Positions 1 to 10,524 are shown, counted from the first letter of the stretch. The stretch is 64,000 nt of DNA from Diplolepis rosae (GCA_030998225.1 JAPYXD010000484.1:7254001-7318000); one strand, 5' to 3'. The notes: a model not told the origin generated them from the letters alone. Numbers and translations are program-made.

Positions 1-677
1 CCGAATAGATTCTGTTCTTATTATGGTTCTAGTTCTGTTTGAGGCTCAACATGCCTTGCCCAGCTTAAAAACGGTTGTTACTGTTCAAAATTCTGTCAAA
101 AAAAACCGTCTGATATTTGGCCAGAAGTTTTGTGCTCCTTCGTCGTGTTCGCTTTAATTCTATTAAGGTTATATGAATCATGCACCCCCTGACTGAAATA
201 CTTCTTACGGTCCTGATTGTTTTGATCTGAGGATTATCTGAGTTAACAGACGCAACTCCCGGAAATGCCCCTATTATCCGACATAAGTGTATTGCATATA
301 GTGCTAAAGCATCTCGTGCTAAAGCATCTGGTACTAGTACATCTGGTGCACTGCATCTCGTGCTTTGGTATCATCTACCAGCAATAATTGCATATGCATA
401 TTGCTAGCCCTCAAGTTACGCTTCACACAGAATCTATCTCTTCGGCTTTGTTTTCCCTGCTAATAATAATCATAGAAATTTATATATTCCAGCAAAGGGA
501 TCCATAAAATAAGATGAAAAATAGTATTCAAGTCAGCGCTTAGACCTGGGAGTTAACTTTTTCCGCTACATGTTTTACATGTAACGTAACGTTTTAGTGC
601 CTGTTTTCGGTTTAGACTATAATTCGATTCAACTTTCATACTCTTATAATGTTCAGTTTGAACTTTATCCAATTGAG
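1..677. other. Non-coding stretch, no gene recognised
   Basis: No reading frame with family resemblance and no paired repeat ends were found here, apart from the short minisatellite listed separately. Confidence 0.5.
301..367 (+). repeat. 15-bp minisatellite, about 4.5 units
   Basis: The unit GTGCTAAAGCATCTS (S = C or G) is repeated head to tail about four and a half times. The first two units are nearly identical; the later ones diverge in the middle (ACTAGTA, CACTG) but keep the CATCT end. No coding role is visible. Confidence 0.75.
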
Positions 678-1060
678 TTAAGGGGCACAACTAGTTTGGC
701 CGCCTGAAAAACAGGTGATTTTTGTGAATTTAAAATTAAAAAAAAGTATTGTATAGAATGTTTTAAAATTTTGCAGATATATTTGGCATAAATAATTAAT
801 ACACAGTAATGTTTTCAAATACAAATATTCGATTTTCAGCAAATTATCCACCATCTCCTAAGTCTTCAAAAAAAAAGTTCCGCCACTGCTGCAGTGATTG
901 TCGCCTGCACAGTGCCTGAAATAAAAAAAACCAAAAATTTAATTAAACTGGACTATATTTCCTATACAATGACCCTTGATCGTAAAAAAAATTAAAATGC
1001 AACAAAATGGCGGAGTTTTGAAAAAAAAAATTAAAATTTCAAACAAGTTGTGCCCCTTAA
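678..1060. mobile_element. TTAA-flanked short inverted-repeat element (family T1)
   Basis: The two ends are inverted copies of TTAAGGGGCACAACTWGTTTG, one at 678-699 and the other at 1039-1060, giving an element of 383 bp. TTAA at each outer edge is the likely target duplication, as in piggyBac or Sola3-type transposons; the superfamily is an inference. The interior is AT-rich and has no transposase frame, so this is a non-autonomous (MITE-like) copy. A diverged single-ended relative lies at 16916. Confidence 0.75.
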
Positions 1061-1384
1061 GAAGACGTAACAAGTAAGTTATGCGATCAAGAAAAGTATT
1101 TCAGTTACTTTTTTAAATGATTATTATTTTTTATTCGTTTATATACCATTTTTTATGTCATTTAGATTTGTAAATTTTAAATGCTTTGTTTTTCATAAAT
1201 TTAATAGTTTGTCATTTGATCGAGAAATTTTTTCATTCAACTTATTCCTTATTGTTTCATGTATTTATGAACTTGATTTGCGTAGAAAAATACAAATAAC
1301 ACTGTAAGAGACATTTACAAAGAAAATATTGAAATATTAATATATTCAAATACAAAATGATGAATTGTTTACACGCGATTTTTT

Positions 1385-1856
1385 TTCTCCGAGGGGGTCA
1401 AAAAATGGATTTGTTTGACCCGCATGAAGCAATAAAATCAATTTTTTCTACTAGCGGGTTAAAAAGTGGATTTTATTGCCCCGTGCGGGGCAAACAATAG
1501 TAGATTGTGTATCAAGGTCCAAATTGGTGGAAAAAGTCGCATTGCGTCCGAGCGCGTAGTTAGCCGCGGACAGGCAAATGTCGGGCGGCATAAAAAATTT
1601 TGTCCGTTGAAGCGGGCGGTATGAACATTTCGACCGATTGCTTCGCCGAGTCGCAATTGGCTGCAAGCCGCTCTACGCGCAAGCATGCAACGCGACTTTT
1701 TCCGCCCGTTTGGACACAAATTCATTTTCTAACCCCCTGGTAAAAAAAAATCGTGTGCGACACGGGAAAAACATTTATTTTACTCGTGTCGTTGTTACCC
1801 TCGCTTTGCTCGGGCATCAAACTTCACACGCAAAATAAATTTTTTTCCCTAGTTGC
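1385..1856. repeat. GC-rich foldback-like repeat
   Basis: The ends carry modules that recur at 22926-22980 and 23938-24000: a GGATTTGTTTG-CCCGCA block on the left and a TTTTTTTCCCTAGTTG block on the right. The central part (about 1510-1735) is strikingly GC-richer than its surroundings and folds back: GGAAAAAGTCGCATTGCG near 1530 pairs with CGCGACTTTTTCC near 1690. Reading frames exist on both strands in the GC-rich part, but they mirror each other as expected for a palindrome and match no family I know. Likely a non-autonomous transposon of unknown class. Confidence 0.55.
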
Positions 1857-1877
1857 ACAATAATCTATTTTCAACAG

Positions 1878-2050
1878 TCTGAGCAGGTAGCCGTGATTCC
1901 CCTCCGTTGTCCACCTATTCCACTGAGAATGATTCCGTATTTTCTCCTCCGTTCAAACTCCGGGTCTCGCTGTCAAATAAACCGGACAAAGCATACTTTC
2001 ACAGGATGGTTCCAAGTAGAGGGAGAACTAAACGGGGTCTTGATTTGCAG
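1878..2050 (+). other. Weak candidate exon
   Basis: A T-rich tract ending in CAACAG precedes 1878, and GCAG followed by GTAATA sits at 2050. The 173 nt between them are open in the frame starting TCT-GAG-CAG, with base composition closer to coding than its neighbours. A second frame is also open, and the translation matches nothing I recognise. This may be chance in a moderately GC-rich segment. Confidence 0.15.
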
Positions 2051-2511
2051 GTAATATTTTACCTTCTCGAAGCAGTCTTACTTTTAAACCTCAATTTCGC
2101 CAGAAAATAAATTTTTTGTAGACCTGAGACGTGACCCATTCGATAGAGCATGTCCTCAAATATTCGAAACGTTCCAAACCCCATAATCGATTTTTGGGGC
2201 CATTAGGTCGGTTTCTTCGTACCATGCCCTATATATTTATTGAATAATTTTGGCTGGAGTTTGGGGCAAGAAAAAAGTCTTGCTAATGAAGGTCTTTTCA
2301 TTTATTCGCAAAATGGGCTAAATAAATTCGCATTGAACTATAAAATGAAATAACATCCATAAGAAAACACTTAATCCAAAATCTTAAGCTATTTAAATCT
2401 ATTAATGAAATAGAAAAATGAAAAAATTGTTTTTGAGATACTATTGAAAAAATATACGTTGACTCTAAAAAGTATTTATATAAAAAAAGATGTCTTTAAA
2501 ATTATATTTAT
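2051..2511. other. AT-rich non-coding stretch
   Basis: No gene, repeat pair or RNA motif was recognised. Confidence 0.5.
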
Positions 2512-2864
2512 TTAAGGGCATGTGAACTTGAGAAAAGTAGCAAGTTTATGTGAACAATTTGGTCCAGTTTCTACATGTTTCTGGCCAAAATACATAAAAT
2601 TTGGGAAATAGTAGAGAAGATAAAAACGGACGTAGATAGACTACTTTTTGTTTTGATGGTGAAAAAAAAATTTCCGATATATTTGCCTAAAATTTAACTT
2701 TTTTTTTCAATTTCAAAACCGAAAGTAGTCTATCTACGTCCGTTTTTATCTTCTCTACCATTTACCAAATTTTAAACAGAAAATTTTACATACATTAGAC
2801 ACAAACATGTCAAAACCTGAAATCAATAAAATTTGCTAATTTCCGAAGTATTACATGTCTTTAA
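2512..2864. mobile_element. TTAA-flanked foldback MITE (family T2)
   Basis: The element begins TTAAGGGCATGTGAAC and ends TATTACATGTCTTTAA, with TTAA at both edges. It has no coding capacity. Two nested inverted arms are seen: the outer arms with the ACATGTTT/AAACATGT region, and a very well preserved inner hairpin whose arm includes ACGGACGTAGATAGACTACT (near 2629) and its complement near 2727. Related copies are at 20218-21004 and 56613-56801, with partial ones at 28411-28474 and 42772. Confidence 0.8.
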
Positions 2865-3645
2865 GATAAATATTGCAAAATATTCATTGTCACAACTACA
2901 AAAATAAATTATTTAAAAAATTATCTCATACGCGTTATTTGGTCAACAGTATATCTTTTGCCCCATTAAGTTAGAAAGTAGCGTATATTTCGTGATAGAT
3001 TGTATGTTTGAAGGGCGTTAAACACAAATATAATAAAAAATTTCGTTTTGATTTTTTTCATCGTTCAATAAACTTTTAGAACTGTAATTATATCTGTTGG
3101 ACTTCGTCAGTGTGTTCTTTATCATGTCTATAAGCTTCAGCCAAGAATATCCATTATAATAGGGAAATATGGTGGGGGGGGGGACTAAAATAGATTTATT
3201 GATCACGTGGCTCACTTGACATATGTCTTTAAATATACTTCTTTACTCTAGCATAACTTAAAATAAGTCACAGTTGATTTACATTTTAACAATCACTCTC
3301 CTAAAATTATTTTCGCCCCATACCTGGATTTATTCTATGATACTTATTACTATTTTGTATTTTCTACATAAATCAATCAAAAATCATGTATTCAATTAAA
3401 AATTTTACTGCTAAACTAATTACGAACCAACTAATACGTAGTCTGTATCATATTAGATTTAAACGGCCTAATGAAGACCGTTTTAGTGGCCAGAAATTTT
3501 CACCACGTGGAACAATGATATTTGTTAACCTGTTTGTACCATATGTTTGTACACTCTCTAAGTTCTAAATCAGTAGAAAACTACTAATTTAAATAGTGCG
3601 TATTAGAATACCAGTTGCTTTAGTAAGCAGATCTGTTAATAGCTA
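2865..3645. other. Non-coding stretch with a MITE remnant
   Basis: The stretch 3040-3093 resembles the inner right end of the 216-bp MITE at 6876-7091 (the ATCGTTCAATAAAC block). A run of ten G lies at about 3173. Nothing else was recognised. Confidence 0.4.
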
Positions 3646-4597
3646 CACTGAGAGAATTTTTGTTAGAGTAAATCATAAAAGTGAATTATATTTTTGTTTG
3701 AATAAATGGAATATATGTTTGACTAACTGTTATAAAAGCTACGAGAATTTGAAATTCACTATATCAAAGTTAGGAAGCGAAACAAAGAATGTGTGAATTT
3801 GAAAACCACTATTTGAAAACTCACTCACTCCACCAAAAGGTTTGACCTTCAGAAGTGGTGGATCCGGATTATGAATTCTTGTGTCTCTTTCTAACGCGTG
3901 CAAAATAAATATTATTATCATACCTTATTTATGTTCACATATTTCAGTACACAATAATACAATATTTATAATCGCATACGCTTGAAAATAATTTTCAGAA
4001 TCCGCTTTTGGGTTCGAACCCTCTAACTCTACCTAGATCTACACAACTAAACGCATTCCTAACGCCCGAAGCCTCTTGGCTATTCTTGCTTGCCCTATTC
4101 CGAAAGAAATCTCGCTTATAAGCTACTACTGAATTGGACAGACTTGGATAGAGCCTACAAAAATAATCGAAAAACGACGGAAGCATTCGAACGACATTCT
4201 GAAACAAATTATATGAAAAACCGAGAATTAATGTTTCGATTTTTGCTGCGCGTCGCTAGGTTCCAAGCAAGTTCATATTCAGAATATGAATTTTTCAAAT
4301 ATGCTTCCCAGGTTATAATATTGATTGTTCGACTTATTAGAATTATTTTTAGAAACCTTAGTAATCATAATATCATTTTTTGGTTCTGTAAAGTTTTCGA
4401 ATGGAGATTCATATTATTTGGTATTTAAAATACTGCTTTGTCTTCTTCATGTTTTAAAGACTGTTATGACTATATTGAATTTCGATGCCATAATATGAAT
4501 AAGTGTAATAAAACCTCGGCTTTCCCCATTTTAAAACAATACTATACTAAACTTTCATTCAATTTTATCATTTACTCTCACGAAAAGTCTCTCAGTG
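3646..4597 (+). mobile_element. TA-flanked TIR element, copy 1 of an inverted pair
   Basis: Terminal repeats CACTGAGAGA at the left and TCTCTCAGTG at the right are flanked by TA (3644-3645 and 4598-4599), as for Tc1/mariner-like or IS630-type insertions. The 952-bp body has no transposase. It is about 95% identical by eye (over the ~190 bp compared) to the element at 5242-6740, which lies in the opposite orientation. A GGTTCGAACC palindrome at 4011-4020 on the reverse strand fits the B box of a tRNA-type Pol III promoter, so part of the body may be tRNA or SINE derived (inference). Confidence 0.75.
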
Positions 4598-5241
4598 TAC
4601 ATGAAAAGAAATTTAATAGCTAAATGTATTACGTTTCGTGAGAAGAAGTATACCATTTTAGATTTTAATTTTTTAATGAGACATTATAGCAGCATTCATA
4701 TCATTTTACTGAATCTTCTGATGCAAATATACATCATCGTATAGAGCAGAGTTTTGTAATCAGCGCATCTTTATAAATCGAAACATTGGGGCAAATTTTT
4801 ACCATCTATGATGGGTTCGTTTCACTTTCGAGCATTCTCATATTTCGACTACAGTAGGGCTTAGAAAGTCAAATCAATAAAAGTCAATTTTACTATCTCT
4901 GTTGGTAATAATTCCAAATTGAGGAGAATTTTTTTTTTTCTTTGCATTATTTCGTAGTGCCACTGTTGATCTTCATTGCTCCTTGTCGATTTCCTTCATT
5001 TATTTGTTAAGTGGCAAACATTTTAGCGGATAAAAACCTACCTAAATGGGTAACTGCTTTCCTAGAACATTCTTGAGGAGAAGAAAAAGTACCATTTACG
5101 ATTCCAACGTTTGAACTCTGATGGGGACTTTTTCGAACGTTACGATTATAATATTCCGTACATGCGTGAACGTAACATTTCAACCTATGGAATGTCTTAA
5201 AATGTAAATGCGAAAGATATGCATACACATCTTTAAAGGTA
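4598..5241. other. Spacer between the inverted element pair
   Basis: No gene or repeat was recognised. The spacer would form the loop if the two flanking inverted copies paired. Confidence 0.4.
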
Positions 5242-6740
5242 CACTGAGAGACTTTTCGTGAGAGTAAATGATAAAATTGAATGAAAGTTTAGTATAATAT
5301 TGTTTTAAAATGGGGAAAACCGAGGTTTTATTACACTTATTCATATTATGGCATCGAAATTCAATATAGTCATAACAGCCTTTAAAATACGAAGAAGAAA
5401 AATTATTATTTTAAATACCAAATATTATGAATCTCCATTCGAAAACTTTATAGTACCAAAAAATGATATTATGATTACCAAGGTTTCTAAAAATAATCTC
5501 AATAAGTCGAACAATCAATATTATAACCTGGAAAGTATATTTGAGAAATACATACTACTGTGGGCAAAGACTGAGGTGAATTTTTAATTTAAACTTCGCG
5601 GGCTAACCGATTCGGGCAAACTCTTTTATTTTTATGTTGGTTCTACTGTTACTGACATCTGTACCAAATTTCATGTCAATGTCATCATTTGTTACGTAGT
5701 TACGCTTGTGTTTTCTAAACGACTGAAAGTGATTTTTTCGATTTTTACAATCTCTGAATATGTCGAGCAAAGAAGTGCCATTAAATTTTGTTTGTGGAAT
5801 GAAATTTCAGTTGCGGTAACGTTCAGAATGTTGCAGAAGGCCTTCGGTGATTTGACCATGTCGCAGAAAAATGTTTATAAGTGGTACAAAGACTTCAAAG
5901 AAGGCAGAGAACCATTTCGCCAAAAACTCAACGCATATCGTTCCACAACCACCATATTCTCCTGTATATGAACTTGGAACCTAGCGACGCACAGCAAAAA
6001 TCGAAAGATTAATTCTCGGTTTTTCATATTATTTGTTTCAGAATGTCGTTCGAATGCTTCCGTCGTTTTTAGATTACTTTCGTAGACTCTATCCAAGTCT
6101 GTCCAATTCAGTAGTAGCTTATAAGCGAGATTTCTTTCGGAATATGGCACGCGAGAATAACCAAGAGGCTTCGGGCGTTAGGAATGCGTTTAGTTATGCA
6201 GATATAAGTAGGTCAGAGGGTTCGAACCCAAAAGGGACTCTGAAATTTAATTCAAGCGTGTGCGATTATAAATAGTGTATCATAGCTTACTTAAATCTGT
6301 GAACATAAATAAGGTATGATAATAATATTTGTGTATGTGTATCCACTGAAACCTACCCTCTTCTCAGTTCCAAAGTACTCTATCTTCCTCTTGTTTTGCA
6401 CGCGTTAGAAAGAGACACAAGAATTCATAATCCGGATCCATCACTTCTGAAGGTGAAACCTTTTGGTGGAGTGAGTGATTTTTCATATAGTAGTTGTCAA
6501 ATTCACATATTCTTTGTTTCGCTTCGCAACTTTGATATAGTGAATTTCAAATTCTTGTAGATTTTATAATAGTTAGTAGAACATATATTCCATTTATTCA
6601 AACGAAAATATTAAGTTCGCCGCTTGAAAACCACTATATTAATTTCTGATACGCAAACCCAGTTTGCCTCCTCTTGAAACGATATCATACTAAAATATAA
6701 TTCATTTTTATGATTTACTTTAACAAAAAAGCCCTCAGTG
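5242..6740 (-). mobile_element. TA-flanked TIR element, copy 2, carrying a mariner fragment
   Basis: Same family as 3646-4597 but in reverse orientation, with TIRs CACTGAGAGA and CCTCAGTG and TA at 5240-5241 and 6741-6742. It is longer (1499 bp) mainly because a mariner fragment interrupts the body at about 5558-5955. The GGTTCGAACC B-box-like block is at 6219-6228. The short reading frame shared by both copies has no ATG, and its differences are almost all amino-acid changing, so it is not under visible selection. Confidence 0.75.
5558..5955 (+). pseudogene. Mariner transposase fragment, internally deleted
   Basis: The frame from about 5762 resembles the N-terminal DNA-binding region of mariner transposases (QRSAIKFCLWN, then MLQKAFGDLTMSQKNVYKWY, then FKEGRE). 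Directly after FKEGRE the sequence jumps, in another frame, to the block just before the last catalytic Asp (FAKNSTHIVPQPPYSPV). The middle of the gene, with the first two catalytic Asp positions, is therefore gone, and the third Asp is replaced by Val. The C-terminus is also missing. This is a dead relic inside the TIR element. Confidence 0.75.
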
Positions 6741-6875
6741 TATATTTTGTAAAAAAAAAGTCGGCATATGAATTTTCAATTATTATCATCATTCTTGGTG
6801 ATATTTCCCGAAACCTATTATATCAAGTAGAATTTTTGTTTATTTCTCGTTATTTTGGCATAGGGTCAGTTTCTT

Positions 6876-7091
6876 ATGTACTTACAGTTTTGAACGTTCA
6901 TTGAACGATAACAAACTTTTTTTTCTAGAAGAAAATCAATTATTATTTTTATATTCAGGGCCCTTTAAATAAACAATCGTTCATTAAAAATACACTATGT
7001 TTTTAATTTTCTGGGACAATAACTAATCATTCAGTTTTCAAAAAAAAAATCTTTTCCATCGTTCAATGAACGTTCAGAACCGTAAGCACAT
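6876..7091. mobile_element. 216-bp MITE with a 9-bp target duplication
   Basis: The ends are ATGTACTTACAG and (reverse) ATGTGCTTACGG, with further inverted blocks GAACGTTCATTGAACGAT. CAGTTTCTT is present on both sides (6867-6875 and 7092-7100). The uninterrupted Penelope-like arm at about 7965-7985 (reverse strand) reads GTCAGTTTCTTCTTATTTT, which is exactly the pre-insertion sequence. A 9-bp duplication suggests a Mutator- or Merlin-type transposase; family is not settled. A second copy is at 58820-59031. Confidence 0.85.
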
Positions 7092-7160
7092 CAGTTTCTT
7101 CTTATTTTCTTTGATCAAAATTATCACTATTAGATGTAAAAATGCGGAAAAAGAAAGAAA

Positions 7161-7202
7161 GGCAAACGCTTCGGCCACACATGGGGGCCCTCTTCAGTGC
7201 CA
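7161..7202 (-). ncRNA. Hammerhead-type ribozyme motif, family 1 (3' arm)
   Basis: On the reverse strand the order is stem I strand TGGCA, core CTGAAGA, stem II GGCC...GGCC with a short loop, GAAG in place of GAAA, then CGTT and the closing TGCC. It lies in the sense orientation downstream of the coding relic, as expected for a Penelope-like terminal repeat. The A to G change after GAA may weaken activity. Stem III is only about two base pairs, so cleavage, if any, would probably need a dimer. Confidence 0.55.
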
Positions 7203-7307
7203 TAACTTCAAAGATCAATTCAAAACTTCTGCAAAAGATCAGAATTTAGGAGATCATTAAAATAAGGACCATCATACAAATCAAAAACTTATCTCATCGC
7301 TTACAAT

Positions 7308-7769
7308 TCAAAATGAAGCAGTCCAGTAAGCAGCAGCACAAATTGATGTAAATTCAGTGTTGAATGGATTGTCCGTGAAGCTGATATAAAAAATCGTTTT
7401 CTTGAAAAATACACACCTTCGTCCACTCGTGAAAATCACCATAAACGTCTCGAATTTCTTAACTAGGTATAGGACAATAGTCTCCTTCAAGGAGGAAAAG
7501 AACCTCTCAGGATTCAGATCATTCTGTGACAGACTCTGGTAACAAAGTCCTCAACAAAAGTTTTCAAAATTCAAACCTTGTTCGCGATTGTCATTAATAA
7601 CCAATTGGGCATCCTTCTTTAACAATAAAATATTTAAAAAATTCCGGTCCGTTCGTTTGCAAACATTTTTGTGTTTTTTCATTTTATCCGGTTTTTTATT
7701 CACAGTGAACTCTAAATATTTTTTCAATTTGTGCTGCTGCTTACTGGACTGCTTCATTTTGAATTGCAA
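7308..7769 (-). pseudogene. Penelope-like coding relic
   Basis: Two broken reverse-strand frames (7551-7769 and 7308-7490) are colinear with the relic at 61190-61690. They contain lysine-rich sequence (KKYLEFTVNKKPDKMKKHK) and a shared segment KKFETFMVIFTSGRRC. The part corresponding to the KTDSGHVALLADNF block of copy B is missing here. Stops and frameshifts show it is dead. I infer the N-terminal region of a Penelope-like ORF, but the match is weak. Confidence 0.35.
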
Positions 7770-7867
7770 GCTATGAGATAAGTTTTTGATTTCTATGATA
7801 ATTCTTATTTTAATTATCTCCTATATTCTAATCTTTTACAGAAATTTTGAATTAATCTTAGAATTAA

Positions 7868-7909
7868 TGGCACTGAAGAGGGCCCCCATATGTGGCCGAA
7901 ACGTTTGCC
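7868..7909 (+). ncRNA. Hammerhead-type ribozyme motif, family 1 (intact core)
   Basis: Stem I strand GGCA is followed by core CTGAAGA (CUGANGA consensus), stem II GGCC...GGCC enclosing CCCATATGT, then GAAA, then CGTT and TGCC, which pairs with GGCA. Stem III would be A-C paired with G-U, two pairs without a loop; the block ACGT is self-complementary, so two molecules could complete each other's stem III. That is the architecture described for the small Penelope-associated hammerhead variants that act as dimers. Confidence 0.65.
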
Positions 7910-8053
7910 TTTCTTTCTTTTTGCGCATTTTTAAATGTAATAATAATTTTAATCAAAGAAAATAAGAAGAAACTGACCCTATGCCAAAGAAATGAACAAA
8001 CATTATATGAATTGGGTCAATACAATAATAGACATGTTATCAAACATTTCACT

Positions 8054-8272
8054 TTAAAAATTAAGTAGTATATTTTTGGGACTGACAGAAATTCCTAATG
8101 GTTCTGGTTTACCGTTAAAAATGGTACTTCCAACTGTCGAATTTATATCCATGTAGTTGTTGGTAAAAATTGAATTAATGCAATTTGACCATGAATAGAA
8201 ATACTCAATAAAACAATCGGTAAATAATTTCACAATTTCATTTAGTAATTTTCTACTATCATTGCGATTCAA
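8054..8272 (-). pseudogene. Possible reverse-transcriptase remnant
   Basis: The reverse frame contains FTNNYMDINSTVGS followed further on by GISVSPKNILLNF. This loosely recalls the conserved Penelope-type RT block in which an aromatic-rich strand leads into MGSPLSP and an ANL-like sequence. It lies just upstream of copy A on the same strand. No catalytic DD is visible. Weak resemblance only. Confidence 0.2.
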
Positions 8273-8852
8273 AGAGTAATATAATAATTATTTTGAACCG
8301 ATTTGAATCTTTGAATTTGCGATAATTTAGGCACTTATAAAACAGTCTGTTTATCTCGATAGGTAAGAAATTTTATTGCCAGAATAGGCATTCGCATTCC
8401 CACAATCGGGAGAAAAAAATGAGGGGAAGTACGTTGAGCTCACTGTTGGTTGGGGGGAATCTGCATAGGTAACTGGGATAAAATAGATGACTGTCTTAAC
8501 TGGCGAAATGTAAAGGAAGTGTGCGAATCTCTATCTGATTTTCTTACCCAACAAAGATAACAATGACTCAGATGTTATCTGTCTTATCTAGGCAAAGTAT
8601 CTAAATCTATAATTACCAGCATTGCTAGGATTCAGGTTATATTAGGTAGAGAAAGAAATATTTTATTAACCGCATTAGCGGATGCGAAACTGCTGATTGC
8701 AATTTAAACTTTGATCAGTATTCTCATCTCAAAACAATAAGCATTAATTAATTGTCGAGTGTATAATAGGTGTCTTAATTTCAGGAAATTGGTTTATGTG
8801 GTCCTTATTTCTTGATCAATTTTTGTGTCAGAAATTGTTACAAAATAAGAAT
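8273..8852. other. Non-coding stretch, nothing recognised
   Basis: AT-rich, without long frames or paired repeats. Confidence 0.5.
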
Positions 8853-8854
8853 TA

Positions 8855-9686
8855 CGAGGTCTGTCCGGAAAGTATCGGGCCTACCTTTATATCTCCGCGC
8901 TGGCGTTATTCTTCATCATCGGGCAGGTGGCATCCTTCAAAGTAATCCCCACTTGATTGAATAACACGGTTCCAGCGATGTTTCCACTTCTCGAAACATA
9001 TGCTATGTCGGGAGTGTACGGAGGTGTCGAAGCAATGCGATACTGCGTTTACTCAGAAACTGCTGCACAAGATTCGATGAATGCACTGGCGCGTTATCGT
9101 AGTGAAGAAGCCAGTCACCGCACATACGCGCGTCATTCCTAAAATCTTGTTCAAAATTTCCCAAACAGTAGTTTTCGGTATTCCGAGATCATTTTCTAGT
9201 TCACGAACAGTTAATCGACGATCACCTTCAATCGCAAGTCGCACCCGCTCAATATTATCCAATGTTTTTGTCGTCGAAGGTCGGCCAGAACGAGAATCAC
9301 TATCAACAGAAGTGCGGCCTCCTTTGAAACGATTATACCACTCTTTTATTCGTGTTTTGCTCATACACTCATTTCCAAAGGCCTTCTGCATCATCTGAAT
9401 AGTTTCCGAACTCGTTTTTCCGAGTTGAAAATAAAATTTGATGCAAATTCGTTGAACTTGTTTTTCAGTCATTTTTAACAATCACAAAATCCGCCGAACT
9501 CAAAAATAGCTTTGTAAACAAAGACACGCTGCGCATGAACTATACGTCCGGCAGATGTCAGATTGTCAGCAAGCAACCGATAGGTTCGTGAGGCTTTACT
9601 GTTGACGTTCATGCCCCGCAGAGGTCGCTCGAACACTATGGCGCGGAGATATAAAGGTAGGCCCGATACTTTCTGGACAGACCTCG
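8855..9686 (-). mobile_element. Mariner deletion derivative, family M1 copy 1
   Basis: The 46-bp terminal inverted repeats start CGAGGTCTGTCCGGAAAGTA and end at a CCGCGC block; TA duplications are at 8853-8854 and 9687-9688. The element is 832 bp, well short of the roughly 1.3 kb of a full mariner. It shares an internal deletion junction with copies at 31981 and 57064 and has a further deletion of about 128 bp in its C-terminal part. Both ends are intact, so it could have been moved by a transposase supplied in trans. Confidence 0.92.
8906..9472 (-). pseudogene. Deleted mariner transposase gene (M1)
   Basis: The frame begins at the ATG at 9472 (MTEKQVQRICIKF). The N-terminal half with its paired helix-turn-helix region is open (GRPSTTKTLDNIERVRL, TVRELENDLGIPKTTVWEIL). 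After the ILGMTRVCA block the frame breaks at the shared deletion, losing the region around the first catalytic Asp. What follows in another frame is the second-Asp region (HYDNAPVH-like) and a further-truncated C-terminus ending FEKWKHRWN. It cannot encode an active transposase. Confidence 0.88.
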
Positions 9687-10524
9687 TACATTCTTGGTGA
9701 TAGAAAAATAATATGGAAATTTGGATTATAGATGATTTACACATATTACCTTTTATTTTCAGTTACGATATTGTACTTCAAGTTTATGTCTCGATTTGGC
9801 GCGGTGCATGCATAAAATTATATCTTATCGTTATATAAATGTGACAACACATTATCAAAAACGTTTTGCATGTTTATATTAAAAAGATGGTTTTACGTGC
9901 GTTTAATTCTCTTCATTAGAAAATGGCGAATGACCAATCTCAGAACAAATGAATGTTCATCAAATTTATTTTCTTTTAAAATGACGACGATTCAATGACA
10001 TCTTGTCATCCTCTTCAGATCAATGAACATTTGTTTCAGTAGTGACTCTATAATAATTATAAAGATTATGGCAAAATTATTACGATAATAAATACAAATT
10101 TATTAATAATATATCTAAATACCTGTAGTTATAATATCTTTCAACATTTGCACAAACATCACCACTAATTATATTATTTGTAAATTTTTTTCAAACTATT
10201 GTAGATTGCAATGGATTATTCGGAAAAGTTTTTTTTTCCTTTTGAGTCTCAATAGATTTTAATTTGGTTGTTATAGAATATAGAATCAATTATATTTTTA
10301 TCATTATTATTTTTTAAATTCTTCAAATTTATATAAGTTGATCTAAAATAATATCATAAGAAAAATTATATTCTTTGAAGTCAGTAATAACATTAATACT
10401 GTTTTCTCTTTCTTTTTTTATGTTAAACATTTCTGTAATAAATCTTTGAAATAATTAGACTCTTTATGTAAGATTTTAATATCATCCCAGTCAAAATCGC
10501 AGTCAAACGTTTTTTATACCATGC
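9687..10524. other. AT-rich non-coding stretch
   Basis: No gene was seen. A hammerhead-like fragment near 9984-10024 was considered and rejected. Confidence 0.45.

Larger units (their letters stand above)
6844..7995 (-). mobile_element. Penelope-like element remnant, copy A, with inverted arms
   Basis: The left arm (6844-7330, interrupted by the MITE at 6876-7091) and right arm (about 7730-7995) are inverted copies of each other. Each carries a small hammerhead-type ribozyme motif and the outer block GGCATAGGGTCAG or its complement. Between them lies a reverse-strand coding relic. Inverted or split terminal repeats bearing hammerhead motifs are characteristic of Penelope-like retroelements; assignment rests on this and on a weak protein match in copy B (61180-61935). 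Confidence 0.55.

Noticed and set aside
4090..6150. A 60-residue reading frame conserved in both copies of the inverted pair
   Set aside because: Neither copy starts with ATG, and most differences between them change amino acids. The frame is open in both because the copies are recent, not because of selection.
9984..10024. Hammerhead-like CTGAAGA with a GATGAC/GTCAT stem on the reverse strand
   Set aside because: The GAAA block is GAAT and no stem I partner follows, so the core is incomplete. It could be a decayed relative but cannot be claimed.
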